Source: Turritopsis dohrnii
Taxonomy: Eukaryota; Cnidaria; Hydrozoa; Anthoathecata; Oceaniidae
Reading direction: 5' to 3'
Length of the DNA: 64,000 nucleotides
NCBI GenBank assembly: GCA_027922465.2
Contig: BQMF02000015.1
Location: 124,001-188,000 of the forward strand
The position numbers and the translations under genes are program-made. The notes beneath the pieces were generated by a model that made no database searches, was not told the DNA's origin, and worked only from the letters and a program-made list of their open reading frames with translations. Shown piece after piece: positions 1-12,330 of this stretch; position 1 is the stretch's first letter, and every line of letters starts with the position of its first letter.

Positions 1-640
1 GTTTCCTTGGCGTCACTTTTTCACAGGACTTCTCCTGGCACTCCTACATCATTGAGGCAATCGCTAAGTCAGCCTCGATGAAGGTGGGCTCTCTTCTTCG
101 TGCAAGAGCATACCTCAGCCCTGATACCTTTCTTTACCTCTATAAATCTACTATTCGACCTTGTATTGAGTATTGTTGCCATATCTGGGGTGGTGCACCC
201 TCTGATTCTCTAAATCTATTAGATCGTATCCAGAAAAGAATCTGTAATGCTGTTGGTGATGAACTTGACACACTCTCCCATCGTAGATCTGTGGCGTCTC
301 TTTGCCTCTTTTATAATACTTTTACGGAAAATGTTCAAATGAGCTCTCTTCTCTCATCCCTCCTGCATTAAAAACTTTCAAGCGAAACACAAGATATTCA
401 TCTAATTGCCACACACTGTCAGCATCCCAAAATCATCAAAAAAATTTTACCAACAAAGTTTCATCCCTCGTTCCTCCACTCTCTGGAATTCTTTACCCCA
501 GTCTGTTTTTCCTTCTCATTATAATCTTCAACACTACTTTAAATGTGATGTCCATCGTCACCTTTCCTCCTTGTGCCTCAATACACATTGGTGGTTTTAT
601 ACCTTGTATTGAGCGACTAATTAAAAAAAAACAAAAAAAA
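1..640 (+). pseudogene. 3' end of a non-LTR retrotransposon (LINE) reverse transcriptase, frameshifted
   Basis: The translation runs in from the window edge (FLGVTFSQDFSWHSYI) and continues with LYLYKSTIRPCIEYCCHIWG and LLDRIQKRICNAVG. This is the thumb/C-terminal region of reverse transcriptases of the CR1/L2/jockey type. That frame stops near 371. The expected continuation (RSSTLWNSLPQSVF, usual last block of these proteins) is in another frame at 406-612, so the copy carries a frameshift. An A-rich tail (about 619-640) follows the final stop. The polymerase core is upstream of the window. The clade is an estimate from these short motifs only. Confidence 0.85.
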
Positions 641-933
641 GATAGATTTTTTATGAAAACTTCAATGGAGGCGGGGATCCCGTTTTTCGTCCCCTTCCAT
701 TCCCAGCAAACGTCCCCCGTCGCCCCCGTCGTCGATATCTTCGGCCGGAATTCGACGGCCCTTATCTGATTTATAAATTTTCGCGGTTTCGATTAGCATA
801 GTGGCCCTCCTTCGTAGCTACTTTATTTTCGATCTGATATTATGTGTTTTGCATAATTGAGACAGCCGGCTGGAGGGTGTTGCAGCAGGGCGGAAAGTAT
901 AAACGTTCTTTCATGAAAAGGCCTTGTAACAAA

Positions 934-3900
934 ATGGCGTCGAGTTTTGTCAGTTCGAGCACAAGCCGAAATGCAGAACCATTCGCTCAAAAGCAAGCTA
1001 TCAAAAAAGTTATTGATTATAAGATAGATGTGAGTATTTTTATTTTTTAATAAGCTTTGTCAGGGAAGTTAGGTAAAAAATTACGAAAATGAACTGTTTC
1101 AGGGGGCGTCCGTGATCATCGTGCGGCGCATCTGTAAGCCAACAACAAACACCCCCAAGAACAGGGTTGAAGTTTTAAAGAAATTATGATATGCTTTCTA
1201 CTGAAAAAACGTATCTTACAGCTTCCATTTTCATTGTATAGTTTACTGTTTTAAGAATAGGAACTGGTGAAAAATAGAAAAAATAGCATGTTCTAGCTTG
1301 TATAAACTATCCATTTATTATGATGATGATTTTATGTTCTGTTCCTAGCTACAGAATAAGAAAAACATACATTGACCAGCTAAATAATGAGCCAGGGTGA
1401 TAGATTCAAAGGTTCAGAGAATGAAATGGAACATGGATTGTTCCTGTTGTAGTTTTAAAAAAGAACCAGTTAAATCTGACCTGAGGCTGGCTGTTCTTAG
1501 TTTTTCAGCCTTCTTCAGCCTGAATTGTTCCTATTTTGTTCCTAACAAGAACCCAGTTTCAAAATTTATGGTTTCAAATTTTAGCCTCCTTTTGCTCTTA
1601 TTTATATATGGAACTTCCAGTTAAAATATTAAAAAAAACAACAGTTTTTAAGCATGTTGCTATCTGGTAATGACCCATTCGTACATTTATTGCAGATGAA
1701 AAAAAGAGCAAACTTCTAAACCATTTATCAGTGAGAGAATTCACATCATGAATTTTTCTTATCAGCGTCTAATCTGGAATGGAAGGGCAGCATCCAGGAA
1801 AAGGGCCACATTATGAACATGCAATAAGTTTTAAAAAAAACGTAGAGGGTGGTGTCTGATCAACAGACGCTCTGTCGAATACAACTTAAGTAGGGCTGGC
1901 AATTCTCCTGGGGCCAATTCCTTGGGGTTCACCTTTCTGTAAACAAGGGAAGATCGCGGGAAATTTGCCAAATATTTTTTGTGAAAATATTAAGTCGCAA
2001 GTACAAAAAGTTGCGAATCCTAAAACAGAAACATGTTGCGTACACAATACCTTATTACATGATATTAACAGAGCAGTTTATTAACAACACATGTTTTGTA
2101 AGTATATATATATATATATACATGAATGTAACGTGCCGTTAAGAGTTTCTGATAGAGTTACATTAATTCCTCTTTTGTCACTTGCGCCTATTCTTGGGAA
2201 GGAGTTTGGTCAACGTTTATTATAAGTTCATTGGGAATATCATGCCAACTAACAGCGTATCCAATCTCCTGTAAAAAGACAAAGTGAGTTTCCTCCCAAA
2301 TGGAACGTGTGATCTTTGGTCTGGATGTGGTAACCATTCTTCGGGACATATTCATACGTTTGTAGAGATAGTTGATCCATCCACGTGATACATTGAAATC
2401 CAAACATAAACCATACTTAGTCATATTTGATTTGATCAGACCCATAAGAACTCCGTGTACGACATGGTGATTAATATTTCCACCTGCATTGTGTAAGCTC
2501 ATGATAAACTTTCTGAGCTTCGTATCCAATTCAACGGGCAGAGATAGTGGTCTACCCCTCTTGTCCAATAGTAATCGGAATTTCTTTATTGTTTTCACTG
2601 CTAGCAGAAAGCTCTTTACGATATTTTGCGATCCATGCACGAACTGTGCTGTCAGTCAACTTTCGGAAATCTTTTACAAACTTTGTAATGGCACGCGCTG
2701 GACCATGTGTGTTTCCATATCTAGCTATCTTTTTTGCTGTATATGGTACATTTTGTAGGTTTTCCTGCTCTTGTAGCATTGGCAATATCTTCTACAACAA
2801 GAGCATGTTCAGCCTTTTGACAAACCAGAATCAAAGGCAACCGATATTGAGGAAGTATCTGCTAACACTTTTTTGGGTTTACTGCTCGTGACAGTTCCCT
2901 TTTTTGTGAAGAAGTCCAAGATGCTTCTGTTCGCCATGCTTGTCGTCGTTTCTCTCAAACATTAAGGAAAAAAGAGATCACGCTTGTTTTCACAATTTTT
3001 ATACAACTTGCTCCTGCAATACAATGACTTCTTTTAAGGTTTTTCACAAGTTCGTGTTTTCCCAATGCAATGCAATGCAATGACTTCGTATGTGTGTGCT
3101 TTTCATGTTTACAAGCAGATCGAAGTTCATCAGGACAGCAACGAACGAAAACGGCTCAATTCACTTTGGTATATGAATTCACTACTGCGTTAATAGGTTT
3201 TCATGTCTACCGCTCTGAATGGACACCACAGCTTGACCAGTCAATTTAGTTTAAGCAAGAGTTAAAAAATCCTTACGACAAGTTCGAATATTCCTGGAAA
3301 GCTCTGTTTAGTGACTGTTGGCCATGTCTCTAAGGAAATAAGTCGCCATATCTGGTACGCCATTAAAGAAGGGGCTGGATTTTCTGCAACCGTAAAGTCT
3401 GTGTCACCAAAACGTTCTCCTCTCAAGCAAGGTGGATTGGAAATCATTATAACAATGAAGGCAAAATGGCAAAACTCAATATGGATGTACTCAAGTGACA
3501 TGTAGAAAAAGTCTCGTTTCCAGAATATGGAGAGTATTCTGACGATTCTTCGGAAATTCTAAAAGAAATTATGGACAATCCACAGGAAGACAGCGAAAAT
3601 GAAGAGAGTGAGAATGATGAAAGTGATGTAGAAGTATGAATAAAAGAAAACAAATTTCAAAGAAAAATACTAAATTCACTAAATTTACGGGCCCCAAAAA
3701 TGAACGTGGCATAAAATTAACGCAAAAAAGGCCAAAATCCGTTAATTTCATGCTTCGTTAAATTCCTGTAATAAGGTATGTTGCGAAAGTCACGATAATT
3801 TGTTCTCGCGACTTTTCGTGACTTTAAGGTAGTTGATTTCTGTGTCCTTCTGATACAATGTGCGAATTATTAGTCATTAGAAACTGTAACTGCAGTTGTT

Positions 3901-6900
3901 CTTATATATTGTTTATGCAAACAAAAAAACATGAGCCTATGGTTTTTGCCAAAAAATAAGAAAGTGTAAGCCTAAATACTAGTTTCAAAAATTAAGAACA
4001 AAACCTACCTGGATTTTTTTGTAAAATGTAAAATTCAATATGTGGTTTTTCAAGCCACTAATTCATTTGGCTGCTATGAAATAATATTTATCTCTGTAAA
4101 CATGCTACATTACAAACTGATTTGAGTTGCACAATAAAAAGCTGTTGTTGAAATACTGTTTTATTAAAGGTTTCTATTCATCTTAGTATCTATACAACAT
4201 TTTAAAGTATACAGTAATCATTCTTATTTGCTTTTAACAGAATGGAAGACGATATTACAAAGTCAAATGGGAATGTTCTTGGGAAGCTGAAGAAAATCTT
4301 TTGGAGTACCAAAACTTAGTGGACCAATTTTGGGGATTTGTCAATCGCGTGAAATCAGAAGATAGCAGAACTGGATTGTCACAGGTATGGTATTTATGTG
4401 GAAGTGGTTGATACAGGGATGAATATTTTCTGTTTTGTTTTCTCAGAATTCTGACATTTTCTTCCAAATCTTGATCTCTCTCAATTTTAACAAAACCGAA
4501 TTAAAATTAGGGCATAGGGTAGAAAGTTTTAACTTTTCCATTCCGAAGATTCATCTCTGTAGTTAATCTGTAAAACTGATTTCAAAGTTCAATTTATTCA
4601 TATAAAGAAAAAAAATTCACACAAATGCGACTATAATTATATTTCCCCAAAGTTGTGAAACTTTTGTTAATTATTGTTAAAAAAAATATAAAAATGTTGT
4701 CCTTACTAAACAGGGTAGAATTGAATTTAATACCACAAAAGAACTTATTTTGAATTTATTAAGAAATGAAGATGTTCATGGTCAAATGATAAGGTTTCTC
4801 TTATAAATTTTAAACAACTAAGTATCAACAACCGCACCAATACGTAAGGCGATTTTAGCATAATAAATATATGATCCTTATTGTTGCAGAAGCTTGACAT
4901 CCTTTATACCATAAAATCATAACAAAACAATGTAATTCAACAGAAGACACTTGCACTTGCTTTTTGTAACTCAGATAAAACTATCTTACAACATTATACA
5001 ATCAAATTTACAAAAGAAGAAAAGAAAATTCTTAAACTTAATTTTAGTACTACAGTATAAGTATTAAAAATACTATATACGAGGTAAATATATAAGCAAC
5101 AAGATGCCCTGACAGGCATAAGGATTTCTGCAAAACCAGCTGAAGCATGAAAAATGAAGGACTAGTGATATTCTTCAAATTTGAACATTGAACAGCTTCT
5201 ACAATAACATCACATTTTTGATCATACACTCCCTAGGAATCCATGAAAGCATTACTGATATATACCATAGATCAAAAATAGATACAACAAAAATAAAACT
5301 ATAATAGTTAAACCCGCTAAAAAGTTTGTCAACTTTTGTTCATTTCCAGGGATGATGGCACATTACCTTTTAAAAAGTTTAAATAGGACTTAACTAAAAA
5401 CAACAAAGAAAAGAAATACACATAAGGTGTGAATTGTAACCATGGATACACATTTTATATGTCAGTTTTTTTAAAAAAACGAGAAACAATCTATAAGAGA
5501 CGAAAAAAAAAATTTTTCGAAAAAAAAAAATTAAGAAACAAAAGCAAAAAACTCATCAGACATACTACGTATCTACCTACCTAGTCTAGCTACTAAGCAT
5601 TTAAAAATATATATAGGTTTTAAAAAGTTTATGAACGACTTGGATAAATTTTTCTAACTGCAAGAGAGCTTCGAACCACAAGATGTTACCAACAAGTTTA
5701 TTACAAGCGATGCTTCGAATTTGGTGGAACTGAAGTTCTCCATTGTGTTTTTTGTGGGAGAAATGTCTCTTATTTCGTGAAAAGTGGCAAAACACTAAAA
5801 TACTTATATAATGAATGTTTTGGTAGTTTTCATGTAAAGGCACACATGAAATTTCAAAAAACCACTAGGTTGGACAGCAAAAAAACCCAAAAAACAACCA
5901 GAGCCGGTTTTAATGTATTTCTTGCTTCCGCAGAAATCCAAAAAGAGAAGACGAAATATTGAATTAAATTATAAATCAAAATGAAACTTCTTGTTACTCT
6001 CTTTTTACTAAAGCTTTACACCCTGAAGAATATCTTCAATATATAAGCAAATAACTATCAAAAAGCAATCAAAAGCACTTCAAATTAGCACTTCAAATTC
6101 GGACGACAGAAGAGTTATTTTCAAAAAAGAGATGGGCTTAAAGTGACAATTAAATGCAAGTGTTCAGAATAAATATATAAATAAATATATTTATATATTT
6201 ATTATTTGATAAAAATGACCATTGTAAATCCTAAATGAAAAAAAACCAACAGATTTCTGTAGTGAAAATAGACTACACATCCATAACCAAATCACTAAAA
6301 AGCTGAAAGTAGACGTTTTTTGTTCTCTGGCTTGATTTAATTTATATACAGATTGTTTGTTGGATTGAGCTTTGATTTATATACGTTTGTTGTTTGTGTG
6401 AAAATTGACAGTATATCAATTTTTCCTAAAATACCATAGTATCAAAACAGTATAGGTGATCATGGAATTAATCCATAGTAAATTATGTTTCTGTTGTCAG
6501 ATTAAATGAATATCCAGGGAAGCACATTTTTCGAGCAGATATGTGTCTCAATCTTGTCTGTTATTATACGTAGTTGGTTTTCTGACGTTCTTATTGCATA
6601 TACAACATCACATTTTTACTTGCTGTTTTTGTGATGTACTGGTTGAACTGGTTGTTCTCCACATAAAAAAGGTTTCCTTTTATAGCTGAGCTATAGCTGA
6701 TCAGGCTGATCAGGACGTAAAATAAAGATAAATCTCCAGCCTGTATTGATAATGAATTTTCGCCTTTGCACTAAATCGTAGCTTCAATGTTCCAAGCATT
6801 TAATTACCAATCATCATCATACATAGCATTTTTGTCATCAACAAAAACAAAACAATATTTTTCTGTTTTCTACACGTTTCTTTAAAGGTTTTTAACGAAA

Positions 6901-9900
6901 CCTTTTAAGACAATACTGAACTAAAACGATTTATTTCCATCATTTAATTTGAATTCTCTTGAATCATTTTAAAAGCTAGTGAAAAATCAAAAATCTTCTA
7001 CAGCCCATCTGACTGAAAAAACATGGTGTACTACTTGACTGTAGACTAGCCTCTATTCTTATCTACTTTGGCGGCTAGGCGAAAATTCAATACCGAACTG
7101 CGGCTATAAAAGTGAACGGAGAAGGAGAAGAAGAAGGAGGAGGAGAAGGAAAATGCTGGTTTTAACAATACATAAATACATAAATGAAATGGGTGTGTAG
7201 TAATTGCTGAGATGTGCTCCATTTGAAAGTGAAAGTATAACAAAGTGGTTCAGAAGAGCTACAGTTAAATGTAGAGTAGAGGTGTTTTCTTAAGGTTATG
7301 CAAAGAATTCTAATTCTCAAAATTACTCACATTTTCCTGCTTTTCTAACCCTGTTGATAAAAAAACAATTTTAGTTGCTGCGTGGTTACTGTAGGAACTT
7401 GTATTGGTTAAACCAGCAGCTGTACTTACAATAATAAGCAAGACTTTTAAACATAAAATCGATTGAAAAGGACTCTGTGATGGTAGTTTTGGGTATAAAA
7501 TCACTTGAAAATTGAATCTTTATTTTAACTTAAGCTGATTAGCAGCTAAGTGTTTCAATTATAGTATTTGGAAATGACATCATAGGTGAATTTTCTGTTA
7601 TCTGTAGGTACAATCAGATGATTCGGAAAATGCCACCAGTCAGGTATAGAATTAAAATAACTAACCCATTTGTAAATTAACGATGAACATAATTTGCAAT
7701 ATCAATTATTTTCCTTTGCTAGGATTCGACCAAAGCTGGCAATCCCAAACTGATCACATTAGTAACTGCTGCACCAACAAAGATCGGTGATGCAACGTTA
7801 AAACCGATTTTGCCGAATAATTTAAAACCAGGTATAAGACGTGGTAAAATGGTCAACCGCCAAAAATTTACAACATGTTGAACCTATTCCCTTTTTTAAA
7901 CCGTTATTTTTGCAGATGATTTTTAGAAATCTTAAGTCTTACTATACATTAATTCTCACTGTATTTGGTGTATTCTTATAACTCAGAAATTGACATAATT
8001 AGTCATTGGTATTGGTGTTAAAATTCATTGGCTGAACACCACAAAATATAAGAATAAAAAACATTCCCACTAATTACCTCTTCGTAAAGTTTAAAAATTC
8101 GTATTCAGATAGTCAGTAACATGTTTTAGTGACAAATTTAGTATTATTTTTGCATTCTTAAAGAACTGAATTTGTGACATAAGTTGACTTTGGACATAAG
8201 TGAAAACAGAAGTTACTAATAACATTAATTAAGTTACAGCCTGAAATATTTTTGTTCTCTTTTTTTTCATTGTTGACTCCAAACAAATGGTTATGTTTCC
8301 TTATGATCTTCCTTCTGAGAGCAATAGGTTTTTTCTTTAGGTTCTGATTCCCCGAAAACAAAAGACCTGGTAAGCTTCAAAGTTCAAAGTTTTCGTAATA
8401 CTTTATGAATTATGTCTATTTTGTTTTTTAAATGAATTTGAACTTGGAACCATGTGTCAGCATAACATGTGAAACTATTTCTGTACGATTTTGTAAGACT
8501 TACTTCACCACACTACTCTGCTTAGCTACCATTTTCTTTGTGATTGAGTAAACATGTGTTTGTAAGTGACTGTACACAAACTCTAGAACATCAGACTGCT
8601 TTGGTGTTGATGTATTGAGAAATACACATAAGGTGTTCCGCACGGGCTTGTCAAATCGATATACATGTCATTGATTGATTTACATCAGCAAGCTCTATAT
8701 ATTTTAGGACTTCCACCTTTGCTATAACATTATTTTAAAGATCCTCAAATTGGATCGATGTTCTGATAACATTTGAATTTGGAGAAATTGTCCTCCGAAA
8801 TGGTACAAGACATAATAAGGCAAAAGTCTGAAGCTTAACTGATAAGTTATCCCTTTGAAGACAACAATTTTACGTACTTACTAATTATTCACACAACAAA
8901 TAGAATTAGTATATAGATATTTCAGTGAATATTTCATTTCTTTGAAAATGCCTATGTTTTGTTTTGTTATCTTTTGACTGGATGTCTTGTACTTCAGTGC
9001 AAATAATAACAGCTTTTCCATTTTACGGTGCAAAATCGTTGCCGAGGCGCATTAACATCATTTTGTTTTATTTTCTGCATCATTCTGTTTTCCATACTTT
9101 TTTTTACTTGGATTGAAGATAATTTTCTGTGAAACTTTCGAAAGATTGAGGCAAAACACCCCAGCATGTAATACAAGGTAAATTTCTACTTTTTTTTGTT
9201 TTTCCTTTGTTTCTTCTCTCATTTCCTGAAGGTCCCTTGATTAAAAATTAAGTGCCCTTTTCATAAAATGATTCCTTCATTTTCAATTTTGGAATAGCAC
9301 AGATTTCTCCGCAGATTTCCATTACTGAGAACCTCAAAGCATATTTTCAGGTTTCCAAGCTAAGAAAGTTGAAGGGGAAAAATGAAGGAAACGTGCAAAG
9401 TGTAATCCCTCTCCTTTTCTACTTTGTGTTATATGCTGGCTTTAAAATATTCTTCTCAACCAAAACTATAACTGGAAAGTGTTTCAATGACATATAATTT
9501 TGATAATAGAACAAAATGATGAAAATGCCAATTTTAAGGCCAGTCTTATGCATGGAATAGAGAAGGAATGCATAAAGGCGCTATACAAACCTCGAAATGT
9601 AAGCGAATTATACCCTAAAAAGTTTTGAAATGAGATAACTTTGGCCGTATCATTTCCAAATTACGCTGAAAATATAAGCATGGCTTATCATCAAATTAGG
9701 GAATTGTAATACGTCTTGAGCATTATTTACATTACAGTTTATTGTTTATTATTTGTCAGTTGGCAAATTTGTTGAAAATCCCTACGAATGAATGCATTAC
9801 TATAGAAATATACAAACTATTTCAATAAAAATGCTCTTCATCACAGTGACATTTTGAGATTGAATGTTCTTGTTCTTGTTTTAGACACAAAAACTTTCAC

Positions 9901-11420
9901 CTGGGATATGTTTCACTCGAGATAGCAATGATATACAATTACATTGGGATAATCCCTACGTAAGAATTGCTTTCTTCTGTCGAGTGTGTTGTATGGAAGA
10001 ACCGTTCTGTCAAGACCAACCAAACTGGAAGTTACATTTCATGTCACATGTTACTGTTCGATCTGAGGTAACACCTGTCTTTTACTGAACTGAGGATTCC
10101 CTGTAGGTTGAAGGAGATCTCATGTCAGTTTTATTGTCTTTATAATAGGACGAGTCGAACTTAACAGAACAGGCTGAAATGCTTACGGAAGCCGACAAAG
10201 AAATGTTCAAAGATCCTGACCGGCCATGGATACAAAAGGTGGAACATCTTATCCAAAAGTGGGGCGTGAACCAGTACGTTCGCTTGGCGTTTTTATGTCG
10301 TATATGTGGCAAAGAACAGCAAGCCCAACACACTGGTAACTGGCGCAACCATCACATGTCCCATCGTGTGAATCGGCCCTTCCCTTGTCAAACCTGCTCC
10401 AAAACGTTCAAATCCAAGCAAGAATTGAAGCGGCACAAGTTAACGGTCCACGAAGATCGGGAGCCTGAAAATACTAGAGTCCAGTCTTGTCGGATATGCT
10501 TCAGACAATTCAAAAGGCGATTTGATATGAAGCGACACATTGCACAAGTTCATAATATCGATCCTGAACACTTAACACCTTCGTCTCCAGATCATTTGGA
10601 TTGTGAGGCTATTCAACCTCCCGTTAAGGTTTTATTGGTTTCTGACACACAACGGCTAAATCGTACTCCGGAAGGACCCGGTATGCCGATAGCTACTGGA
10701 GACCCTGACAATGACAAACTGATTGTCTCCACTCACAAATTTCAAGGTGAAAGCAGATATAAGAGCGTAGAATCAATAGCGCCTTCCATGAAAACGTCTT
10801 CGAATACTTTTGACGAAGTACCAATACCCGTTTCCTCTGTGGACTCGACACATGACCAACAAGTAAATATCGCTGCTCGTAACGCTGAGACGAAAAGGAT
10901 GTCCGAAAGTACGATTCCTGTTACGAACTCAACCCCACGAAACTTTGTATGTTGCGCTTGTTTTCAAACTTTCCCTTCTAAAAATGAACTTTATAAGCAC
11001 CAAAAAAAATCCCCTGGTTGTCAAGACGGTGACGAACAGTTGCGGGTGCATGTGTGCAAGATATGCGGCAGAGGGTTTAAGAGGAAATACGACATGAACC
11101 GCCACACGTCCAACGTCCATTGCATGCAGTTCGAACAAGCCAAGCTAGTGAACACGTCAATTGACGGCGACGTGGTCGGTGACGGTCAGTTTGCCTCGAT
11201 GTGCGTGGTAAAACCGTCGGACAGAGATGAAAGCTGCAAGCCGACAGCAACTGACGAGATGTCGACTCACGATGAATTGTTAGAACGTCGCGACGAGAAT
11301 CCTCGTACAACTCCCGACGAAGTATTGATTGTTATTAAAGCAGAAGAGCCGGACGACGACGAACGACCGTGTTTGGAAGACCGTCTTATTGAGGAAGAGG
11401 AAAAGCACGCCTTTAAATAG
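934..11420 (+). CDS. Chromodomain plus C2H2 zinc-finger protein (long terminal exon form)
   Basis: Seven in-phase exons: 934-1029, 4241-4384, 7608-7643, 7723-7831, 8341-8369, 9885-10067 and 10149-11420, giving 622 residues. The ATG at 934 sits in a good context (AACAAAATGG). Exons 1 and 2 join to KKVIDYKIDNGRRYYKVKWE followed by SWEAEENLLEYQNLV, a chromodomain at about residues 22-65 with the aromatic and WE/EENL positions of methyl-lysine readers. The zinc fingers are an atypical one in exon 6 (C at 170, H at 193), a similar atypical one (about 249-271), classical C2H2 at 279-300 and 313-334, a C2HC-like one (467-490) and C2H2 at 502-523. The tail is acidic. A nuclear, chromatin- and DNA-binding regulator is the natural inference. 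The small exons 3 and 5 are the least certain. I know no named family with this exact architecture. Confidence 0.8.
2188..2937 (-). pseudogene. Broken pogo-like (Tc1/mariner superfamily) transposase relic
   Basis: It reads on the minus strand inside intron 1 of the chromodomain gene. It opens with MANRSILDFFTKKGTV, passes through a stop and frameshifts, then gives helix-turn-helix sequence (KIARYGNTHGPARAI, TDSTVRAWIAKYRKEL), then GRPLSLPVELDTKLRKFI. It ends at ELIINVDQTP, which carries the first catalytic Asp context (N.DQT) of pogo/Tigger-like DDE transposases. At least two frame disruptions and loss of the rest of the DDE domain mark it as dead. The superfamily call rests on the HTH-plus-NVDQTP layout, not on a search. 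Confidence 0.75.
3262..3653 (+). pseudogene. HIRAN-like domain gene fragment with acidic tail
   Basis: From about 3311 the plus strand reads VTVGHVSKEISRHIWYAIKE, GAGFSATVKS and LKQGGLEIIITMK. This is the pattern of short HIRAN-like domains found in multicopy, probably transposon-linked genes of cnidarians and other invertebrates. A stop follows at about 3503. A second frame (about 3510-3640) encodes an acidic tail (DNPQEDSENEESENDESD). The two frames make this a fragment or pseudogene. It lies 0.3 kb beyond the pogo-like relic in the same intron. Assignment to HIRAN is by motif memory only. Confidence 0.45.
4385..7607 (+). other. Large intron 2 of the chromodomain zinc-finger gene
   Basis: AT-rich intron with scattered A and T runs and a purine-rich microsatellite (GGAGAAGGAG type, about 7118-7150). 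Apart from the reading frame listed at 5648-5962 I recognise no coding sequence. Confidence 0.5.
5648..5962 (+). CDS. Open frame with a zinc-finger-like Cys/His cluster; possible unused or alternative exon
   Basis: The plus frame is open for about 104 codons and reads CYQQVYYKRCFEF, then LHCVFCGRNVSYF, then YNECFGSFHVKAHMKF, then a lysine-rich stretch to a stop at 5960-5962. The C-x2-C followed by C and H-x3-H looks zinc-binding rather than random. It lies inside intron 2 of the chromodomain gene, but an acceptor at 5665 or 5667 would not be in the phase-0 register needed to join exon 2. It could be a relic of another gene or element. No family recognised. Confidence 0.25.
   Translation: MFLTARELRTTRCYQQVYYKRCFEFGGTEVLHCVFCGRNVSYFVKSGKTLKYLYNECFGSFHVKAHMKFQKTTRLDSKKTQKTTRAGFNVFLASAEIQKEKTKY
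9763..9866 (+). repeat. Copy of a short dispersed repeat (TTCGCAGTGAC family)
   Basis: It shares an ordered series of blocks with copies near 13751, 32517, 33005, 38862 and 63083: AATTTGTTGAAAATC, an imperfect CTGCGAAGGAGTGCA, TTTCTATNGAAAT, then TTCAATAAAAATGCTCTTC and CACAGTGAC. The two halves are roughly complementary, so the family can fold as a hairpin. It lies in the intron before exon 6 of the zinc-finger gene. Confidence 0.6.
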
Positions 11421-12330
11421 CCTCCCGGGGCGTTGAAACGCCCTTTTAAATAACTTCCATGGTGAAACTTGTCTGCAACTGAATTACTCTGTGTGTTTTT
11501 TGGTTATATAAGAACACTACTTAATGTTGCAGGAGTTTGTTGCTTCTATGCCACAAACATTCAATTCAATTGCAACAACAAAAGGTTGTTTTCGAATGCA
11601 ACCATTTTCTTTTCTGCTGCTTTCATCATTTTTTTACTTGGAAATAATTAAACCTCACTACTTTCGCAGACACGTTGGTTCGAAAATATTTCGGACATTC
11701 TTCTATTTTCTTAACGGCTTTCTTACCTGTTGACGTTCTATTTATAGTCATCGACTTAATGTCGACTTATTTGTCGAATAAACATTTTAAACTTCGAATT
11801 GCTGTCATTTTATTCCGCCGAGAACAATCCCCATTAATACCAGCATTTGATTTGATTTTAGTGGCGCCGTGTTTATTACTCTCGTAATAGACCTTTCCCG
11901 AATTTGTGTTTAAACACCGTGCTATGGCCTAGCCTCTAAGTTTTGCCTCTATTTCAAACTCTTAATTACTTCTAATTATTCCACTGCGAAGCTGAAAGAA
12001 CGGGTTTAGATTAGAGAACAATGAAAAACATAGAAACTTGATAACTAAGCATTAACTCGGCATTTAAACAGAAATTCGGAAAAGGTGAACTCATGCTTCG
12101 AGTAATCTGGGTTTAATTCCCCTTAGCAGCGATTCACCATGCGCGAGTGAATGCACCATAGCGCCAGGTCAACCCATGCCATCTGAGGGAAATTGAGTAG
12201 ATGATATATCGGGTGTTACAATACAAATAAATATCGAGTTTTAGGCATAGATAAAATGTTCCGTTGAAGCAAATTCGTGAAGAGAGTTTGTAAGCGACAC
12301 TTAAGAAAAATGTTTTTATTCTTTTATTAG
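11421..12330 (+). other. Intergenic or intronic stretch between the two terminal zinc-finger exons
   Basis: If the long form ends at 11420, this stretch is its 3' UTR and flank; AATAAA at about 11776 could serve as a polyadenylation signal. For the short form the whole stretch is intron, closed by the acceptor CTTTTATTAG at 12321-12330. It also holds one MITE (listed at 11888). Confidence 0.5.
11888..12087. mobile_element. MITE, TAGACCTTTCCCGAATT family, copy 1
   Basis: Ends are TAGACCTTTCCCGAATTTG and its imperfect inverted partner AAATTCGGAAAAGGT. The same termini appear at 36255-36480 and 39033-39253, each spanning about 200-226 bp with only loosely similar interiors. It is non-coding. 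The superfamily is unknown; a TA target site is suggested by copy 2. Confidence 0.6.

Noticed and set aside
9350..9420. A possible exon (TTTTCAG then GTTTCCAAGCTAAGAAAG) in the zinc-finger gene
   Set aside because: The acceptor is good but no convincing donor keeps phase between 8369 and 9885, and those two already join in phase without it.
12081..12136. A tRNA-like stretch (GGTGAACTC...GGGTTTAATTCC...GATTCACC)
   Set aside because: Only 56 bases between paired ends and no D- or anticodon arm; it also overlaps the end of a MITE.
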